NCBI GenBank assembly: GCA_020723665.1
Contig: DYIL01000004.1
Location: forward strand, 1-64,000
Origin: Methyloversatilis universalis
GTDB lineage: Bacteria; Pseudomonadota; Gammaproteobacteria; Methylococcales; Methylococcaceae
Length of the DNA: 64,000 nt
Direction of reading: 5' to 3'
This document shows, in pieces, positions 24,066-33,245 of this stretch. Position 1 is the first letter of the stretch, and each line of letters starts with the position of its first letter. The notes under the pieces are model-generated. The model had not been told where the DNA came from. It did not search any database and saw only the letters and a list, made by a program, of their open reading frames with translations. The position numbers were made by a program, and so were the translations under genes.

Positions 24066-26753
24066 ATGTCCGCCGTGAGTTTGTCTCACCCATCACAAAT
24101 CATTAAGAGCGCGAACGATACCGATCCCGAAGAAACCCGTGAGTGGCTGGAGGCCCTGGAGGCGGTCATCGAGACTGAAGGTATCGAACGCGCGCATTTC
24201 CTGATCGAAAGCCTGGTCGATCAGGCACGCCGGGCGGGAGCGAACCTGCCTTATAAGGCGAATACGGCGTACATCAATACCATCCCGCCACACATGGAAC
24301 CCCGCTTGCCGGGGGATGCCGGGTTGGAGCAGCGCATCCGCTCTTACATCCGCTGGAATGCCATGGCGATGGTCGTTCGTGCCAACCGCAAAACCTCCGA
24401 ATACGGGGGACATATCGCCACCTTCGCTTCGGCGGCGACGCTTTACGACGTAGGCTTCAACCACTTTTTTCGCGCCCCTGACAAGGACCACGGGGGAGAC
24501 CTGGTCTATTTCCAGGGACACGCCGCGCCCGGCATTTATGCGCGTGCTTATCTCGAGGGACGATTGACCGAAGAACAGCTGGACAACTTCCGTGCCGAAA
24601 TCGGCGGCAACGGACTTTCGTCTTATCCGCACCCTTGGCTGATGCCGGACTTCTGGCAGTTCCCGACGGTGTCCATGGGCCTCGGCCCGCTCATGGCGAT
24701 TTACCAGGCGCGCTTCATGAAATATCTGGAAGACCGGGGGATTCTGAAGACCGCGGGCCGTAAAGTCTGGTGTTTCTGCGGCGACGGCGAGATGGACGAA
24801 CCGGAGTCCATGGGCGCCATCGGGTTAGCCGGTCGAGAGAAACTCGACAATCTCATTTTTGTCATCAACTGCAATTTGCAGCGCCTTGACGGGCCCGTAA
24901 GGGGCGACGGCAAGATCATTCAGGAACTCGAGGCCGAATTTCGAGGTGCCGGCTGGAACGTCATTAAAGTCATTTGGGGTTCGTATTGGGATCCCTTACT
25001 CGCCAAGGACAAAGACGGTCTCTTGAAGAAACGCATGGAGGAGGCCGTGGATGGCGAATATCAGGCGTACAAAGCCAAAGGCGGTGCCTATACCCGCGAG
25101 CATTTCTTCGGCAAATATCCGCAGTTGAAGGAGATGGTGGCTAATATGTCCGACGAGGATATCTGGCGCCTGAATCGCGGTGGACACGATCCGCACAAGG
25201 TTTACGCCGCTTATCACGCGGCGGTGCACCATACCGGCCAACCGACGGTGATCCTCGCTAAGACGGTCAAGGGTTATGGCATGGGCAGCGCCGGCGAGGG
25301 GCTCATGACCACGCACCAGCAGAAAAAGATGGACGAGCAGGCAATCCGGGCATTCCGCGACCGTTTCAATATTCCGATCCCCGACGACAAGCTGGCGGAG
25401 CTGCCGTATTTCAAACCGCCAGAAGACAGTCCGGAATTGCGCTACATGCACGAGCGCCGGAAGGCTCTCGGCGGTTACCTGCCGCAACGCCGCCGCGACG
25501 CGCCGCTTTTGCAGGTACCGGACTTGGATGTTTTCGAATCGCTGCTGAAAAGCACCGAAGGCCGGGAAATGTCGACGACTATGGCGTTCGTGCGCTTGCT
25601 GACCCTACTGCTGCGCGACAAGAAGCTGGGTAAGTACGTCGTCCCCATCGTTCCGGACGAAGCCCGGACCTTCGGTATGGAGGGGCTCTTCCGCCAGTAC
25701 GGCATCTATTCTTCGGTGGGACAGTTGTACGTCCCGGAGGATGCCGGCGGGATCATGTATTACAAGGAGGATAAGTCGGGGCAGATCCTCGAGGAAGGCA
25801 TCACCGAGGCGGGCTCCATGTGCTCCTGGCTCGCGGCCGGTACGGCTCACACCAATCACAACATCCAGATGATCCCTTTCTATATTTACTACTCGATGTT
25901 CGGCTATCAACGGGTGGGGGATCTGATGTGGGCCGCGGGCGACATGCAGGCGCGCGGCTTTTTGATCGGCGGAACGGCGGGGCGGACGACCTTGGCGGGC
26001 GAAGGTCTGCAGCACCAAGACGGGCATAGCCACGTCAGTATGTCGGCGATTCCCAATTGCGTGGCTTACGATCCTTGCTTTTCCTACGAGTTGGCCGTGA
26101 TCATCCAGGACGGACTCCGGCGGATGTACCAGGAGGGCGAGAGCATCTTCTATTACATCACGGTCATGAACGAGAATTATCCTCATCCTGAGATGCCGAC
26201 GGGTGTCCGAGACGGGATCGTCAAGGGCATGTACCGATTGAAGGACGCCGGCGAATCGGCTCAAGCCCAACTACTGGCCAGCGGCACGATACTCCGTGAG
26301 GCGATCGCCGCGGCGGAGTTACTGGAACAGGACTTCGGCGTAAAAGCCAACGTTTGGAGCGTCACCAGCTTCACCGAGTTGCGCCGCGACGGATTGGACA
26401 AGCAGCGCTGGAATCTCCTGCACCCGGACCAGCCGCGTCGCATCAGCTATGTGGAGGAATGCCTGGCTGGGACCCGGGGGCCGATCATCGGCGCATCCGA
26501 CTATATCAAACTTCTCGCCGATCAAATCCGGCCGTTTGTGCCGAGAACCTATGAAGTACTCGGCACCGACGGTTTCGGGCGCAGTGATCGACGTTCCGAG
26601 TTGCGGAGATTTTTCGAGGTGGACCGGCATTACATCGCATATACCACACTGAAGGCCTTGGCCGATGAAGGAAACGTGACGATTTCAACACTCAAGGAAG
26701 CTATTACTAAGTACGGCATCGATCCGGAAAAGCTCAATCCAGTGAAGGTGTAA
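24066..26753 (+). CDS. aceE: Pyruvate dehydrogenase E1 component (homodimeric)
   Basis: About 895 residues, the thiamine-diphosphate E1 of the pyruvate dehydrogenase complex. It decarboxylates pyruvate and reductively acetylates the lipoyl group of AceF. The TPP/Mg-binding motif is CGDGEMDEPES...NCNLQRLDG; other landmarks are SYPHPWLMPDFWQFPTVSMG and GGTAGRTTLAGEGLQHQDG. The length matches the single-chain gammaproteobacterial type. GGAGGA lies nine bases before ATG 24066, favouring it over GTG at 24057. aceF begins 10 bases after its stop. Confidence 0.97.
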   Translation: MSAVSLSHPSQIIKSANDTDPEETREWLEALEAVIETEGIERAHFLIESLVDQARRAGANLPYKANTAYINTIPPHMEPRLPGDAGLEQRIRSYIRWNAMAMVVRANRKTSEYGGHIATFASAATLYDVGFNHFFRAPDKDHGGDLVYFQGHAAPGIYARAYLEGRLTEEQLDNFRAEIGGNGLSSYPHPWLMPDFWQFPTVSMGLGPLMAIYQARFMKYLEDRGILKTAGRKVWCFCGDGEMDEPESMGAIGLAGREKLDNLIFVINCNLQRLDGPVRGDGKIIQELEAEFRGAGWNVIKVIWGSYWDPLLAKDKDGLLKKRMEEAVDGEYQAYKAKGGAYTREHFFGKYPQLKEMVANMSDEDIWRLNRGGHDPHKVYAAYHAAVHHTGQPTVILAKTVKGYGMGSAGEGLMTTHQQKKMDEQAIRAFRDRFNIPIPDDKLAELPYFKPPEDSPELRYMHERRKALGGYLPQRRRDAPLLQVPDLDVFESLLKSTEGREMSTTMAFVRLLTLLLRDKKLGKYVVPIVPDEARTFGMEGLFRQYGIYSSVGQLYVPEDAGGIMYYKEDKSGQILEEGITEAGSMCSWLAAGTAHTNHNIQMIPFYIYYSMFGYQRVGDLMWAAGDMQARGFLIGGTAGRTTLAGEGLQHQDGHSHVSMSAIPNCVAYDPCFSYELAVIIQDGLRRMYQEGESIFYYITVMNENYPHPEMPTGVRDGIVKGMYRLKDAGESAQAQLLASGTILREAIAAAELLEQDFGVKANVWSVTSFTELRRDGLDKQRWNLLHPDQPRRISYVEECLAGTRGPIIGASDYIKLLADQIRPFVPRTYEVLGTDGFGRSDRRSELRRFFEVDRHYIAYTTLKALADEGNVTISTLKEAITKYGIDPEKLNPVKV

Positions 26754-26763
26754 AGGAAACGCT

Positions 26764-28104
26764 ATGGCCGTGTTAAAAGAAGTTGTCGTTCCGGACATCG
26801 GAGATTTCAAGAACGTCGAGATCATCGAAGTACTGGTTAAGCCCGGTGATGTGGTCAATGCGGAAGATTCTTTGATAACGCTGGAGAGTGACAAGGCGGC
26901 GATGGAAGTGCCGTCCCCTTTCGCCGGTGTGGTGAAATCCATGCAGGTCAATGTCGGCGATCGGGTGAGCCAGGGATCGCCGATATTGCAGCTGGAGGTG
27001 CAAGATCAAGCCGAGGCGAAACCGGTCGAAGAGGCCGCGCCTGTCGCGGAGGCGGAAGCCGGAAAGATCGTAGCCGAGGAAGCGGAAGCTAAACCCGCCG
27101 CCGAGCCGGCGAAACCGGCACCCGCCGAGTCCCAGTCGAAGCCCGCGCCTCCAGCGGTTTCGGCCGAACGAGCTCTGGAAGCCGCCGAAGATCGCGCGCA
27201 TCCGCCTCATGCGAGTCCATCGGTTCGGAAATTCGCCCGCGAACTGGGGGCCGAGCTTCGCAAAATTCATGGTACGGGGCCCAAAGGCCGTATCTTGAAA
27301 GAGGACGTTCAGGCGTTCGTAAAGGCGAGCTTGAAGCGGGCCGAGCAAGCCTTGACCGGCGGCGTTTTCGCAATTCCTTCCCAGCCGGAGATCGATTTCG
27401 CGCAGTTCGGGGTGATCGATCGCCAGCCGTTGTCACGCATCAAGAAACTTTCCGGTCCGAATCTGCTTCGAAGTTGGGTCAGCATTCCCCACGTCACGCA
27501 ACACGACGAAGCCGATATCACGGACCTCGAAGCGTTTCGCCAGTCGCTCAAGAGCGAGGCGGAAAAGCAGAATGTCAAACTGACCTTTCTGCCGTTCGTC
27601 ATCAAAGCCGTGGTGGCCGCGCTCAAAGCCTTCCCGACGTTCAACTCGTCCCTCGCAGCCAACGGTGAAGAACTGATCCTCAAGAAGTATTATCACCTGG
27701 GCGTAGCCGTGGACACGCCGGAAGGCTTGGTCGTGCCCGTCGTGCGGGATGCCGATCAAAAAGGCATTTTCGACTTGGCTAGAGAGTTGGCCGAGCTCAG
27801 CGCCAAAGCTCGAGGTAAGAAGCTGCGCAACAATGACCTCGAGGGTGCGTCATTCACCATTTCGAGCCTCGGTGGAATCGGCGGCACGGCTTTTACGCCT
27901 ATCATCAACCCGCCTCAGGTGGCGATCCTCGGCTTATCCCGTGCGCAAACCAAGCCGGTTTACCAGGACGGACAGTTCGTCCCGCGCCTGATGTTACCCT
28001 TGTCCTTATCGTACGACCACCGCGTGGTCGATGGCGCCGAGGCCGCACGCTTCACGGTTTATTTGGCCGGACTTTTGGCCGAGTTGCGGCGGGCTTTGTT
28101 ATAG
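26764..28104 (+). CDS. aceF: Dihydrolipoamide acetyltransferase (E2)
   Basis: A 446-residue E2 that transfers the acetyl group to CoA and forms the PDH core. It has a single N-terminal lipoyl domain (residues 1-78) with lipoyl Lys44 in ESDKAAMEV, then an Ala/Pro/Glu-rich flexible linker (about 80-145), a peripheral subunit-binding domain (SPSVRKFARELG...GPKGRILKEDV, about 150-190) and the catalytic domain ending with the DHRxxxDG motif in SYDHRVVDGAEAARF. E. coli AceF has three lipoyl domains; one, as here, is common in other lineages. Middle gene of aceE-aceF-lpdA. Confidence 0.97.
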   Translation: MAVLKEVVVPDIGDFKNVEIIEVLVKPGDVVNAEDSLITLESDKAAMEVPSPFAGVVKSMQVNVGDRVSQGSPILQLEVQDQAEAKPVEEAAPVAEAEAGKIVAEEAEAKPAAEPAKPAPAESQSKPAPPAVSAERALEAAEDRAHPPHASPSVRKFARELGAELRKIHGTGPKGRILKEDVQAFVKASLKRAEQALTGGVFAIPSQPEIDFAQFGVIDRQPLSRIKKLSGPNLLRSWVSIPHVTQHDEADITDLEAFRQSLKSEAEKQNVKLTFLPFVIKAVVAALKAFPTFNSSLAANGEELILKKYYHLGVAVDTPEGLVVPVVRDADQKGIFDLARELAELSAKARGKKLRNNDLEGASFTISSLGGIGGTAFTPIINPPQVAILGLSRAQTKPVYQDGQFVPRLMLPLSLSYDHRVVDGAEAARFTVYLAGLLAELRRALL

Positions 28105-28194
28105 ATACAAGTAAGCTTCCCGGCGAACGGATTGGAAACAAGAGCGAAGGAACGCTAACCAGCAATTTTCCCCTGAACAGAAGGTAAACAATCG

Positions 28195-29616
28195 ATGTCG
28201 GATACATCTAGTCTACAGGCCGAGGTTGTGGTTTTGGGCGGCGGTCCCGGCGGCTACACGGCCGCTTTTCGAGCCGCCGATTTGGGTAGACAGGTGGTTT
28301 TGGTCGAACGCTATCCAGTGCTTGGCGGTGTTTGCCTGAATGTCGGTTGTATTCCTTCGAAAGCACTACTGCATGCCGCCAAAATCATTCAGGAGGCGCA
28401 GGAAGCGTCGAATTTCGGATTGAATTTCGGTACGCCCAGCATCGATCTCGACAAGCTGCGCGAGTGGAAGGGCAAGGTCGTGAAGACGCTCACGACCGGT
28501 CTTGCGAGTCTCGCCAAGCAGCGCAAGGTCACCATCGTCAACGGGGTGGGCAGATTTTCGTCGGATCGATCGCTGACGGTCGAAACGGCCGAGGGCACGA
28601 GAACGATAGGTTTCGATCATGCGATCATCGCGGCCGGCTCCAAGCCAGTCCAAATTCCCGGCTTTCCCCACGACGATCCGCGGGTGATGGATTCCACCGA
28701 CGCCTTGGAGCTGGCCGAGGTGCCCAAGCGTCTTCTGATCATCGGCGGCGGCATCATCGGGCTGGAAATGGCTACGGTTTATCATGCGCTGGGTTCGAAG
28801 ATCACGGTGGTCGAGCTGATGGACCAGATCATTCCGGGCTGCGATGCGGATTTGGTCAAGCCCTTGTATCAACGCATCAAGAAACAGTACGAGAATATCT
28901 TCCTGAAGACCAAAGTCAGGCGCATCGAAGCGAAGACGGAAGGACTGCAGGCCTATTTCGAAGGCGGCGAAGGGGCGCCCGAATCCGACCTGTTCGACCG
29001 TATTCTGGTCGCGGTCGGCCGGAAGCCCAACGGTCATCTGATCGGTGCTGAAAATGCCGGCGTCAAGGTGGATGACAAGGGCTTCATTCCGGTAGACGAC
29101 CGCCAGCGGACCAATGTGCCGCACATCTACGCCATTGGCGACATCGTCGGCAATCCGATGCTGGCGCACAAAGCGACGCATGAGGGAAAAGTGGCGGCGG
29201 AAGTGATCGCCGGAGAACGGTCGGCATTCCAGGCACTCTCGATTCCCTCGGTGGCTTATACCGATCCGGAGGTGGCCTGGATGGGGTTGACCGAAACTCA
29301 GGCGAAAGCTCAAGGCATCGCTTACGACAAAGCTGCTTTCCCTTGGGCGGCCAGCGGCCGGGCATTGGGCATCGATCGCAAGGAGGGCGTGACCAAGATT
29401 CTGTGCGACAAAGAGACTAGGCGCATTCTGGGGGCGGGCATCGTCGGCCCGAACGCGGGGGAACTGATCAGCGAGGCCGTTCTGGCTTTGGAAATGGGGG
29501 CCGACATGGAGGACATCGCCTTGACGATTCACCCGCATCCGACCTTGTCGGAGACTTTCGCCTTCGCCGCCGAGATGCTGGACGGCAGTATCACCGACCT
29601 TTACATTCGAAAATAG
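28195..29616 (+). CDS. lpdA: Dihydrolipoamide dehydrogenase (E3)
   Basis: A 473-residue flavoprotein disulfide reductase that reoxidises the E2 lipoamide with NAD+. FAD-binding GGGPGGYTAA occurs at the N-terminus, the redox disulfide is GVCLNVGCIPSK (Cys47/Cys52), the NAD-binding motif is GGGIIGLEMA and the C-terminal interface His-Glu pair is in IHPHPTLSETF. There is no N-terminal lipoyl domain. It follows aceF by 90 bases, so it is probably in the same operon but may have some separate control. Confidence 0.97.
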   Translation: MSDTSSLQAEVVVLGGGPGGYTAAFRAADLGRQVVLVERYPVLGGVCLNVGCIPSKALLHAAKIIQEAQEASNFGLNFGTPSIDLDKLREWKGKVVKTLTTGLASLAKQRKVTIVNGVGRFSSDRSLTVETAEGTRTIGFDHAIIAAGSKPVQIPGFPHDDPRVMDSTDALELAEVPKRLLIIGGGIIGLEMATVYHALGSKITVVELMDQIIPGCDADLVKPLYQRIKKQYENIFLKTKVRRIEAKTEGLQAYFEGGEGAPESDLFDRILVAVGRKPNGHLIGAENAGVKVDDKGFIPVDDRQRTNVPHIYAIGDIVGNPMLAHKATHEGKVAAEVIAGERSAFQALSIPSVAYTDPEVAWMGLTETQAKAQGIAYDKAAFPWAASGRALGIDRKEGVTKILCDKETRRILGAGIVGPNAGELISEAVLALEMGADMEDIALTIHPHPTLSETFAFAAEMLDGSITDLYIRK

Positions 29617-29641
29617 GCCGAATCAACGCCGGAGGACAACA

Positions 29642-29663
29642 CCGGCAGGCATTCGTCTGCCGG
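29642..29663. terminator. Hairpin between convergent lpdA and ampG
   Basis: CCGGCAG and CTGCCGG form a 7-bp stem with an 8-base loop in the 55-base gap between two converging genes. No T-tract follows on either strand, so a terminator role is plausible but weakly supported. Confidence 0.4.
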
Positions 29664-29671
29664 GATAGTCT

Positions 29672-31003
29672 TCAGTCGGATGACTGCGAATCGGGTTGCG
29701 GTTCGAGGCGAGCGGGTTCTTCGCTTTTCTTTCCGCCGTTCCACGGCGCCACTTTGAACAGCAGCAGCATGCCCGGCAGGGTGAGCGCAAAGCACACCCA
29801 ATAGAAGCGTTCCCAGCCCAGCGCTTCGATGTGAAGCAACGAAACATTCCCCACCTTGATATCCCCGCCTTCGACCAGAAAGCCGGTAAAGGCATTGGCG
29901 AGCGTTCGCGGAGTGGCGGCGAGACTGGTAAATAGCGCAAACTGGGTGGCGGTGTACGCCGGATTGGTGGTAGTGGCGATATAGGCGACGAAGGCGGCCG
30001 TGCCTAATCCGACCCCGAAAGCCTCGGCGCCGATGACGGCAGCTAAGCCGGCTATGGTATGGCCGGCCGTGGCAAGCCAGGCGAAGCCGAGAATCACGAG
30101 GGCCTGTAATACACCGAATATCCATAGGGACCGGTGTATTCCCAAGGAAATCATCCAAATGCCGCCGAGAATGCCGCCTGCAACGTTCGGCCAGAGCCCG
30201 GCATGTTTGGCGACCACGCCGATTTCGGTCTTGCTGTAACCCATATCCAAATAGAAAGGCGTAGCCAGGGCCGTTGCCATGCTGTCGCCGAGCTTGTAGA
30301 AAAAGATGAATCCCAACACGGTCAATGCGCCGCTCCAGCCTTTTCGTTGAACGAATTCACGAAAAGGATCGACCAAGGCCTGACGCAGGGTCGGCGGGGC
30401 ATGGCTGGAAAATTCCGGTTCGCTGCCGATGAGCGTCAGGAGAAGGCCCGGAAGCATGAACAGCGCCGTGATCAAGTAGACGGCGTCCCAGGATAGATAG
30501 TCGGCGAGGATGAGTGACAGTGATCCGGGTACGAGTCCGGCGATCTTGTACGCGTTCACGTGGATGACGTTGCCGAGTCCCTGTTCTTCGTCTTTCAGGA
30601 TTTCGCGCCGAAACGCATCGATGGCGATGTCCTGAGTCGCCGAGAATAACGCCACGGCCACGGCCAGCCAACGAATGGTGGCAATGTCCGGTACCGGAGC
30701 GAGCCAGCCGAAAGCTGGAATAGAGAGCAGCAGCGCGACCTGGGTGATGAGCATCCAAGTCCGGCGCCGTCCCATCGGGAAGCCGTACCGGTCGCACAGC
30801 GGCGCCCACAGAAACTTCCAGATGTAAGGAAATTGAACCAGGGCTAACAGCCCGATTTCTTTGAGATCGACACCACCGTCGCGCAGCCAGGCCGAGATCA
30901 GGCTGATCAGCACGAAAAGCGGCAATCCGGAGGAAAACCCCGTGAGGACGCAGATCAGCATCCGCCGGTTGAATACCGCCTCACGCCGGGAAAGGGTAGT
31001 CAT
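29672..31003 (-). CDS. ampG: AmpG-type MFS muropeptide permease
   Basis: About 443 residues with about 12-14 hydrophobic helices, major facilitator superfamily. Motifs typical of AmpG are FSSGLPLFVLISLISAWLRD near the start, FPYIWKFLWAPLCDR, and SATQDIAIDAFRREIL in the fourth helix region. AmpG imports anhydro-muropeptides from the periplasm for cell-wall recycling. ATG at 31003 overlaps the end of the exonuclease III gene by 23 bases; ATG at 30961 is an alternative. Close AmpG-like paralogs with other substrates exist, so substrate identity is inferred from family membership. Confidence 0.85.
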   Translation of the reverse strand: MTTLSRREAVFNRRMLICVLTGFSSGLPLFVLISLISAWLRDGGVDLKEIGLLALVQFPYIWKFLWAPLCDRYGFPMGRRRTWMLITQVALLLSIPAFGWLAPVPDIATIRWLAVAVALFSATQDIAIDAFRREILKDEEQGLGNVIHVNAYKIAGLVPGSLSLILADYLSWDAVYLITALFMLPGLLLTLIGSEPEFSSHAPPTLRQALVDPFREFVQRKGWSGALTVLGFIFFYKLGDSMATALATPFYLDMGYSKTEIGVVAKHAGLWPNVAGGILGGIWMISLGIHRSLWIFGVLQALVILGFAWLATAGHTIAGLAAVIGAEAFGVGLGTAAFVAYIATTTNPAYTATQFALFTSLAATPRTLANAFTGFLVEGGDIKVGNVSLLHIEALGWERFYWVCFALTLPGMLLLFKVAPWNGGKKSEEPARLEPQPDSQSSD

Positions 31004-31760
31004 AGTCGATGGTGAGTGGCGCATGGTCCGAAAAACGCTCATCCTTGTAAATGTGCGCGGCGCGGATTCTATCCCTGAGAGCCGGGCTGATCACGTGGTA
31101 GTCGATACGCCAACCCACGTTCTTGGCCCAGGCTTGGCCGCGATTCGACCACCAAGTATATTGTTCCGGCTCCGGGTTGACGACACGAAAGGCATCGACC
31201 CAGCCGTCCTCCTCGAACACGATATCCAGCCAGGCACGTTCTTCGGGCAAAAATCCGGAATTTTTCTGGTTGGAGCGCCAATTCTTAAGGTCGATAGGTT
31301 TATGGGCGATATTCCAGTCGCCACAAAAAATGTAACTGCGCCCGGACTGTGCGCACTCGCGAAGGTATGGCAGGAATCGGTTCATGAAGTCGAACTTCAC
31401 CGCTTGCCGCTCCTCGCTGGACGAGCCGGAAGGCAAGTAGAGGGAAACGATGCTTAGCGGGCCGAATCGTGCTTCGAGATAGCGTCCTTCAGCGTCGACG
31501 TCAGGCCAGCCGAGACCTTGAATGACTTCATCCGGCTCCCGGCGGCTATATAATGCAACTCCGCTGTAGCCTTTCTTGACGGCGTCCAGGTAGTAGCACC
31601 GATAGCCTTTGGGCCAGTAGATCGGATCTTCCAGTTGGTGTGTCTGAACCTTGGTTTCCTGTAAGCAGACAACGTCGGCATTCTGTTTATCCATCCAGTG
31701 GAAAAAGCCTTTGCGTGCCGCTGACCGCACACCGTTAACATTGAGGGAAACTATACGCAT
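30981..31760 (-). CDS. xthA: Exodeoxyribonuclease III
   Basis: A 259-residue AP endonuclease/3'-5' exonuclease of the exonuclease III family, acting in base-excision repair. It begins MRIVSLNVNGVRSAARKG and has the catalytic Glu in VCLQETKVQ, YSGVALYSRR, the FCGDWNIAH Asp/Asn pair and the terminal RFSDHAPLTIDYD containing the SDH catalytic triad. Full length. Its 3' end overlaps the ampG start by 23 bases, so the two genes are probably co-transcribed. A MITE-like element lies immediately upstream of the start codon. Confidence 0.95.
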   Translation of the reverse strand: MRIVSLNVNGVRSAARKGFFHWMDKQNADVVCLQETKVQTHQLEDPIYWPKGYRCYYLDAVKKGYSGVALYSRREPDEVIQGLGWPDVDAEGRYLEARFGPLSIVSLYLPSGSSSEERQAVKFDFMNRFLPYLRECAQSGRSYIFCGDWNIAHKPIDLKNWRSNQKNSGFLPEERAWLDIVFEEDGWVDAFRVVNPEPEQYTWWSNRGQAWAKNVGWRIDYHVISPALRDRIRAAHIYKDERFSDHAPLTIDYDYPFPA

Positions 31761-31763
31761 TAT

Positions 31764-32022
31764 CCTAGAAACGGCAGTTGGACGTGCTCGAGTGTGCGGC
31801 GGGCGGGGAGGCCGGCAAGCCTGTCCTGAGCGGAGTCGAAGGGGCGCGACGACGCCGCGGGGTAGTCTCCCGCAAGAAGGCGCAACACCGCCAGGCGGCT
31901 CGCCCGCCGTGCAATCGGGTAGGTAGCGTCTCCACCGGAAAGGTGAGATCGATGCGAGTCAGGGCGTTCACGATTCATCGAGCTTTTCTGGTGCATCGAA
32001 GCGGTCAACTGTCGTTTCCAGG
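31764..32022. mobile_element. MITE-like element, copy A (259 bp)
   Basis: Terminal inverted repeats CCTAGAAACGGCAGTTGGAC on the left and the inverse of CCTGGAAACGACAGTTGACC on the right (three mismatches over the first 17 positions). The element is flanked by a perfect 5-bp direct repeat, ATTAT (31759-31763 and 32023-32027), as expected for a target-site duplication. It contains a CCTGTCCTGAGC...GTCGAAGGG unit near 31820 and no transposase. A shorter, inverted copy is at 53407-53556. The left end is four bases from the xthA start codon, so it has probably displaced or supplied that gene's promoter. Confidence 0.85.
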
Positions 32023-32233
32023 ATTATGGTTTATATCCCAGATGGGCATACAACCGCTAGAGTGCGGTTGCCTGAAACGGAAATAAAGATTGATGCGGGC
32101 GCGACGGTGTTCAGCCTAGGGTAGCGCGTTGCCGGCCGAAGAGTGTGCACATCTTGCGGTGAATGGCCGTTTTAAGTACCATGAAAAATTTGTCGTCCTT
32201 TTGTAGTTCTGATTTCTTGGAGAGTGCCTAATC

Positions 32234-32437
32234 ATGAAGCCGGATATTCATCCCGAATACAAAGCCATTACCATCCAATGCAGTTGCGGCAACACATTCG
32301 AAACCAAGTCGACGCTCGGTAGGGATTTGCATATCGAAGTATGTTCCGCCTGCCATCCATTCTATACGGGCAAGCAGAAGATCGTCGACACCGCCGGTCG
32401 AGTCGACAAGTTCCGGCGGAAATACGGACGGGGTTGA
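32234..32437 (+). CDS. rpmE: 50S ribosomal protein L31
   Basis: A 67-residue L31 of the zinc-binding (C+) type. The four ligands lie in IQCSCGN and EVCSACHPF, and the protein ends in the usual basic tail ([14 protein letters not shown]). GGAGAG precedes ATG by about ten bases. It stands alone, with about 200 bases free upstream after the MITE. Confidence 0.97.
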   Translation: MKPDIHPEYKAITIQCSCGNTFETKSTLGRDLHIEVCSACHPFYTGKQKIVDTAGRVDKFRRKYGRG

Positions 32438-32619
32438 TTTCCCAGCCTCATCCATACTCCTCGAAATCGCTTGGCCCCCTCGGTTGAACGGCGATGAGCA
32501 AGGACCCTCTCGCCGTTTCCAAATCGCCCGTTCAGAATGGAAGCGAGATGAGAGGGCGGCCGCTCAACCAAGAAAGAAAATGTCTACTGGCTGGATATAG
32601 CTGGATTCGGTTTGTTCTT

Positions 32620-33237
32620 TCAGTTATCGGGTGGAAACTCGGACGGTGACGCGCCGTCAACCAGCTTCTCGACATCCTGGAGTGAGCCGCCGGGGAAGGT
32701 CTTTTCCTTCCGATTGATTCGTTGTCCTTTTAACTCCGGCGGCAGTACTACTAACTCAACGCGGACACCGTCGACAAAAAAGTCCAGTGCCGGATAAGTC
32801 ACGCCTCGCCGATGCCCTAGATTGAACGAAAAGGATCGTTCCTTGAACGGGATGCGGACCTCTATCAATTGTTTCATGACGTCTTCCGGGGTTTCGGAAT
32901 ACACATACAAAACGATAGGGCTGTACTTGCTGGCACTGCCATCCAAGGCACCGCCGACCAAACGCGGCGAAAATTCTTCCAAGAAGCGCATGGCCTCCAA
33001 TGCGAGTTTTCGCAGCCGAGTAATATGCCGTGGCTGCGTATCGGACCGATAGAGTCGATGATATTCCGCTAACGCCTGGTCGATTTCCTCATTGCGGGGG
33101 AGGCTACGCGAATTCGCTATCCCAAGACGGGCGGCAGCCTTGTTTTTTGCCGGGAGATAATCGTTTATACCTTCCTCGGCGATGATCCGCGCGGCCTCGT
33201 GGGCGATCAATCGTCGAGCTTTATCTTTCATGGACAT
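32620..33237 (-). CDS. Conserved protein, nucleotidyltransferase-like fold suspected
   Basis: About 205 residues. It starts with a helical segment (MKDKARRLIAHEAARIIAEE, then RLGIANSRSLPRNEEI) and continues with FSPRLVGGALDGSASKYSPI, which resembles the GS...D/S core of minimal nucleotidyltransferases, then RRGVTYPALDFFVDGVRVELVVLPP. I do not recognise an assigned function; similar proteins are usually annotated as hypothetical or nucleotidyltransferase. ATG at 33237 follows the mrcA stop by eight bases, so it is the second gene of an mrcA unit. A role connected to cell-wall synthesis would be guesswork. Confidence 0.7.
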   Translation of the reverse strand: MSMKDKARRLIAHEAARIIAEEGINDYLPAKNKAAARLGIANSRSLPRNEEIDQALAEYHRLYRSDTQPRHITRLRKLALEAMRFLEEFSPRLVGGALDGSASKYSPIVLYVYSETPEDVMKQLIEVRIPFKERSFSFNLGHRRGVTYPALDFFVDGVRVELVVLPPELKGQRINRKEKTFPGGSLQDVEKLVDGASPSEFPPDN

Positions 33238-33245
33238 GACGGAGA

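Noticed and set aside
28366..29538. 390-codon minus-strand frame opposite lpdA
   Set aside because: It is antisense to a complete dihydrolipoamide dehydrogenase and reads as His/Asp-rich shadow sequence.
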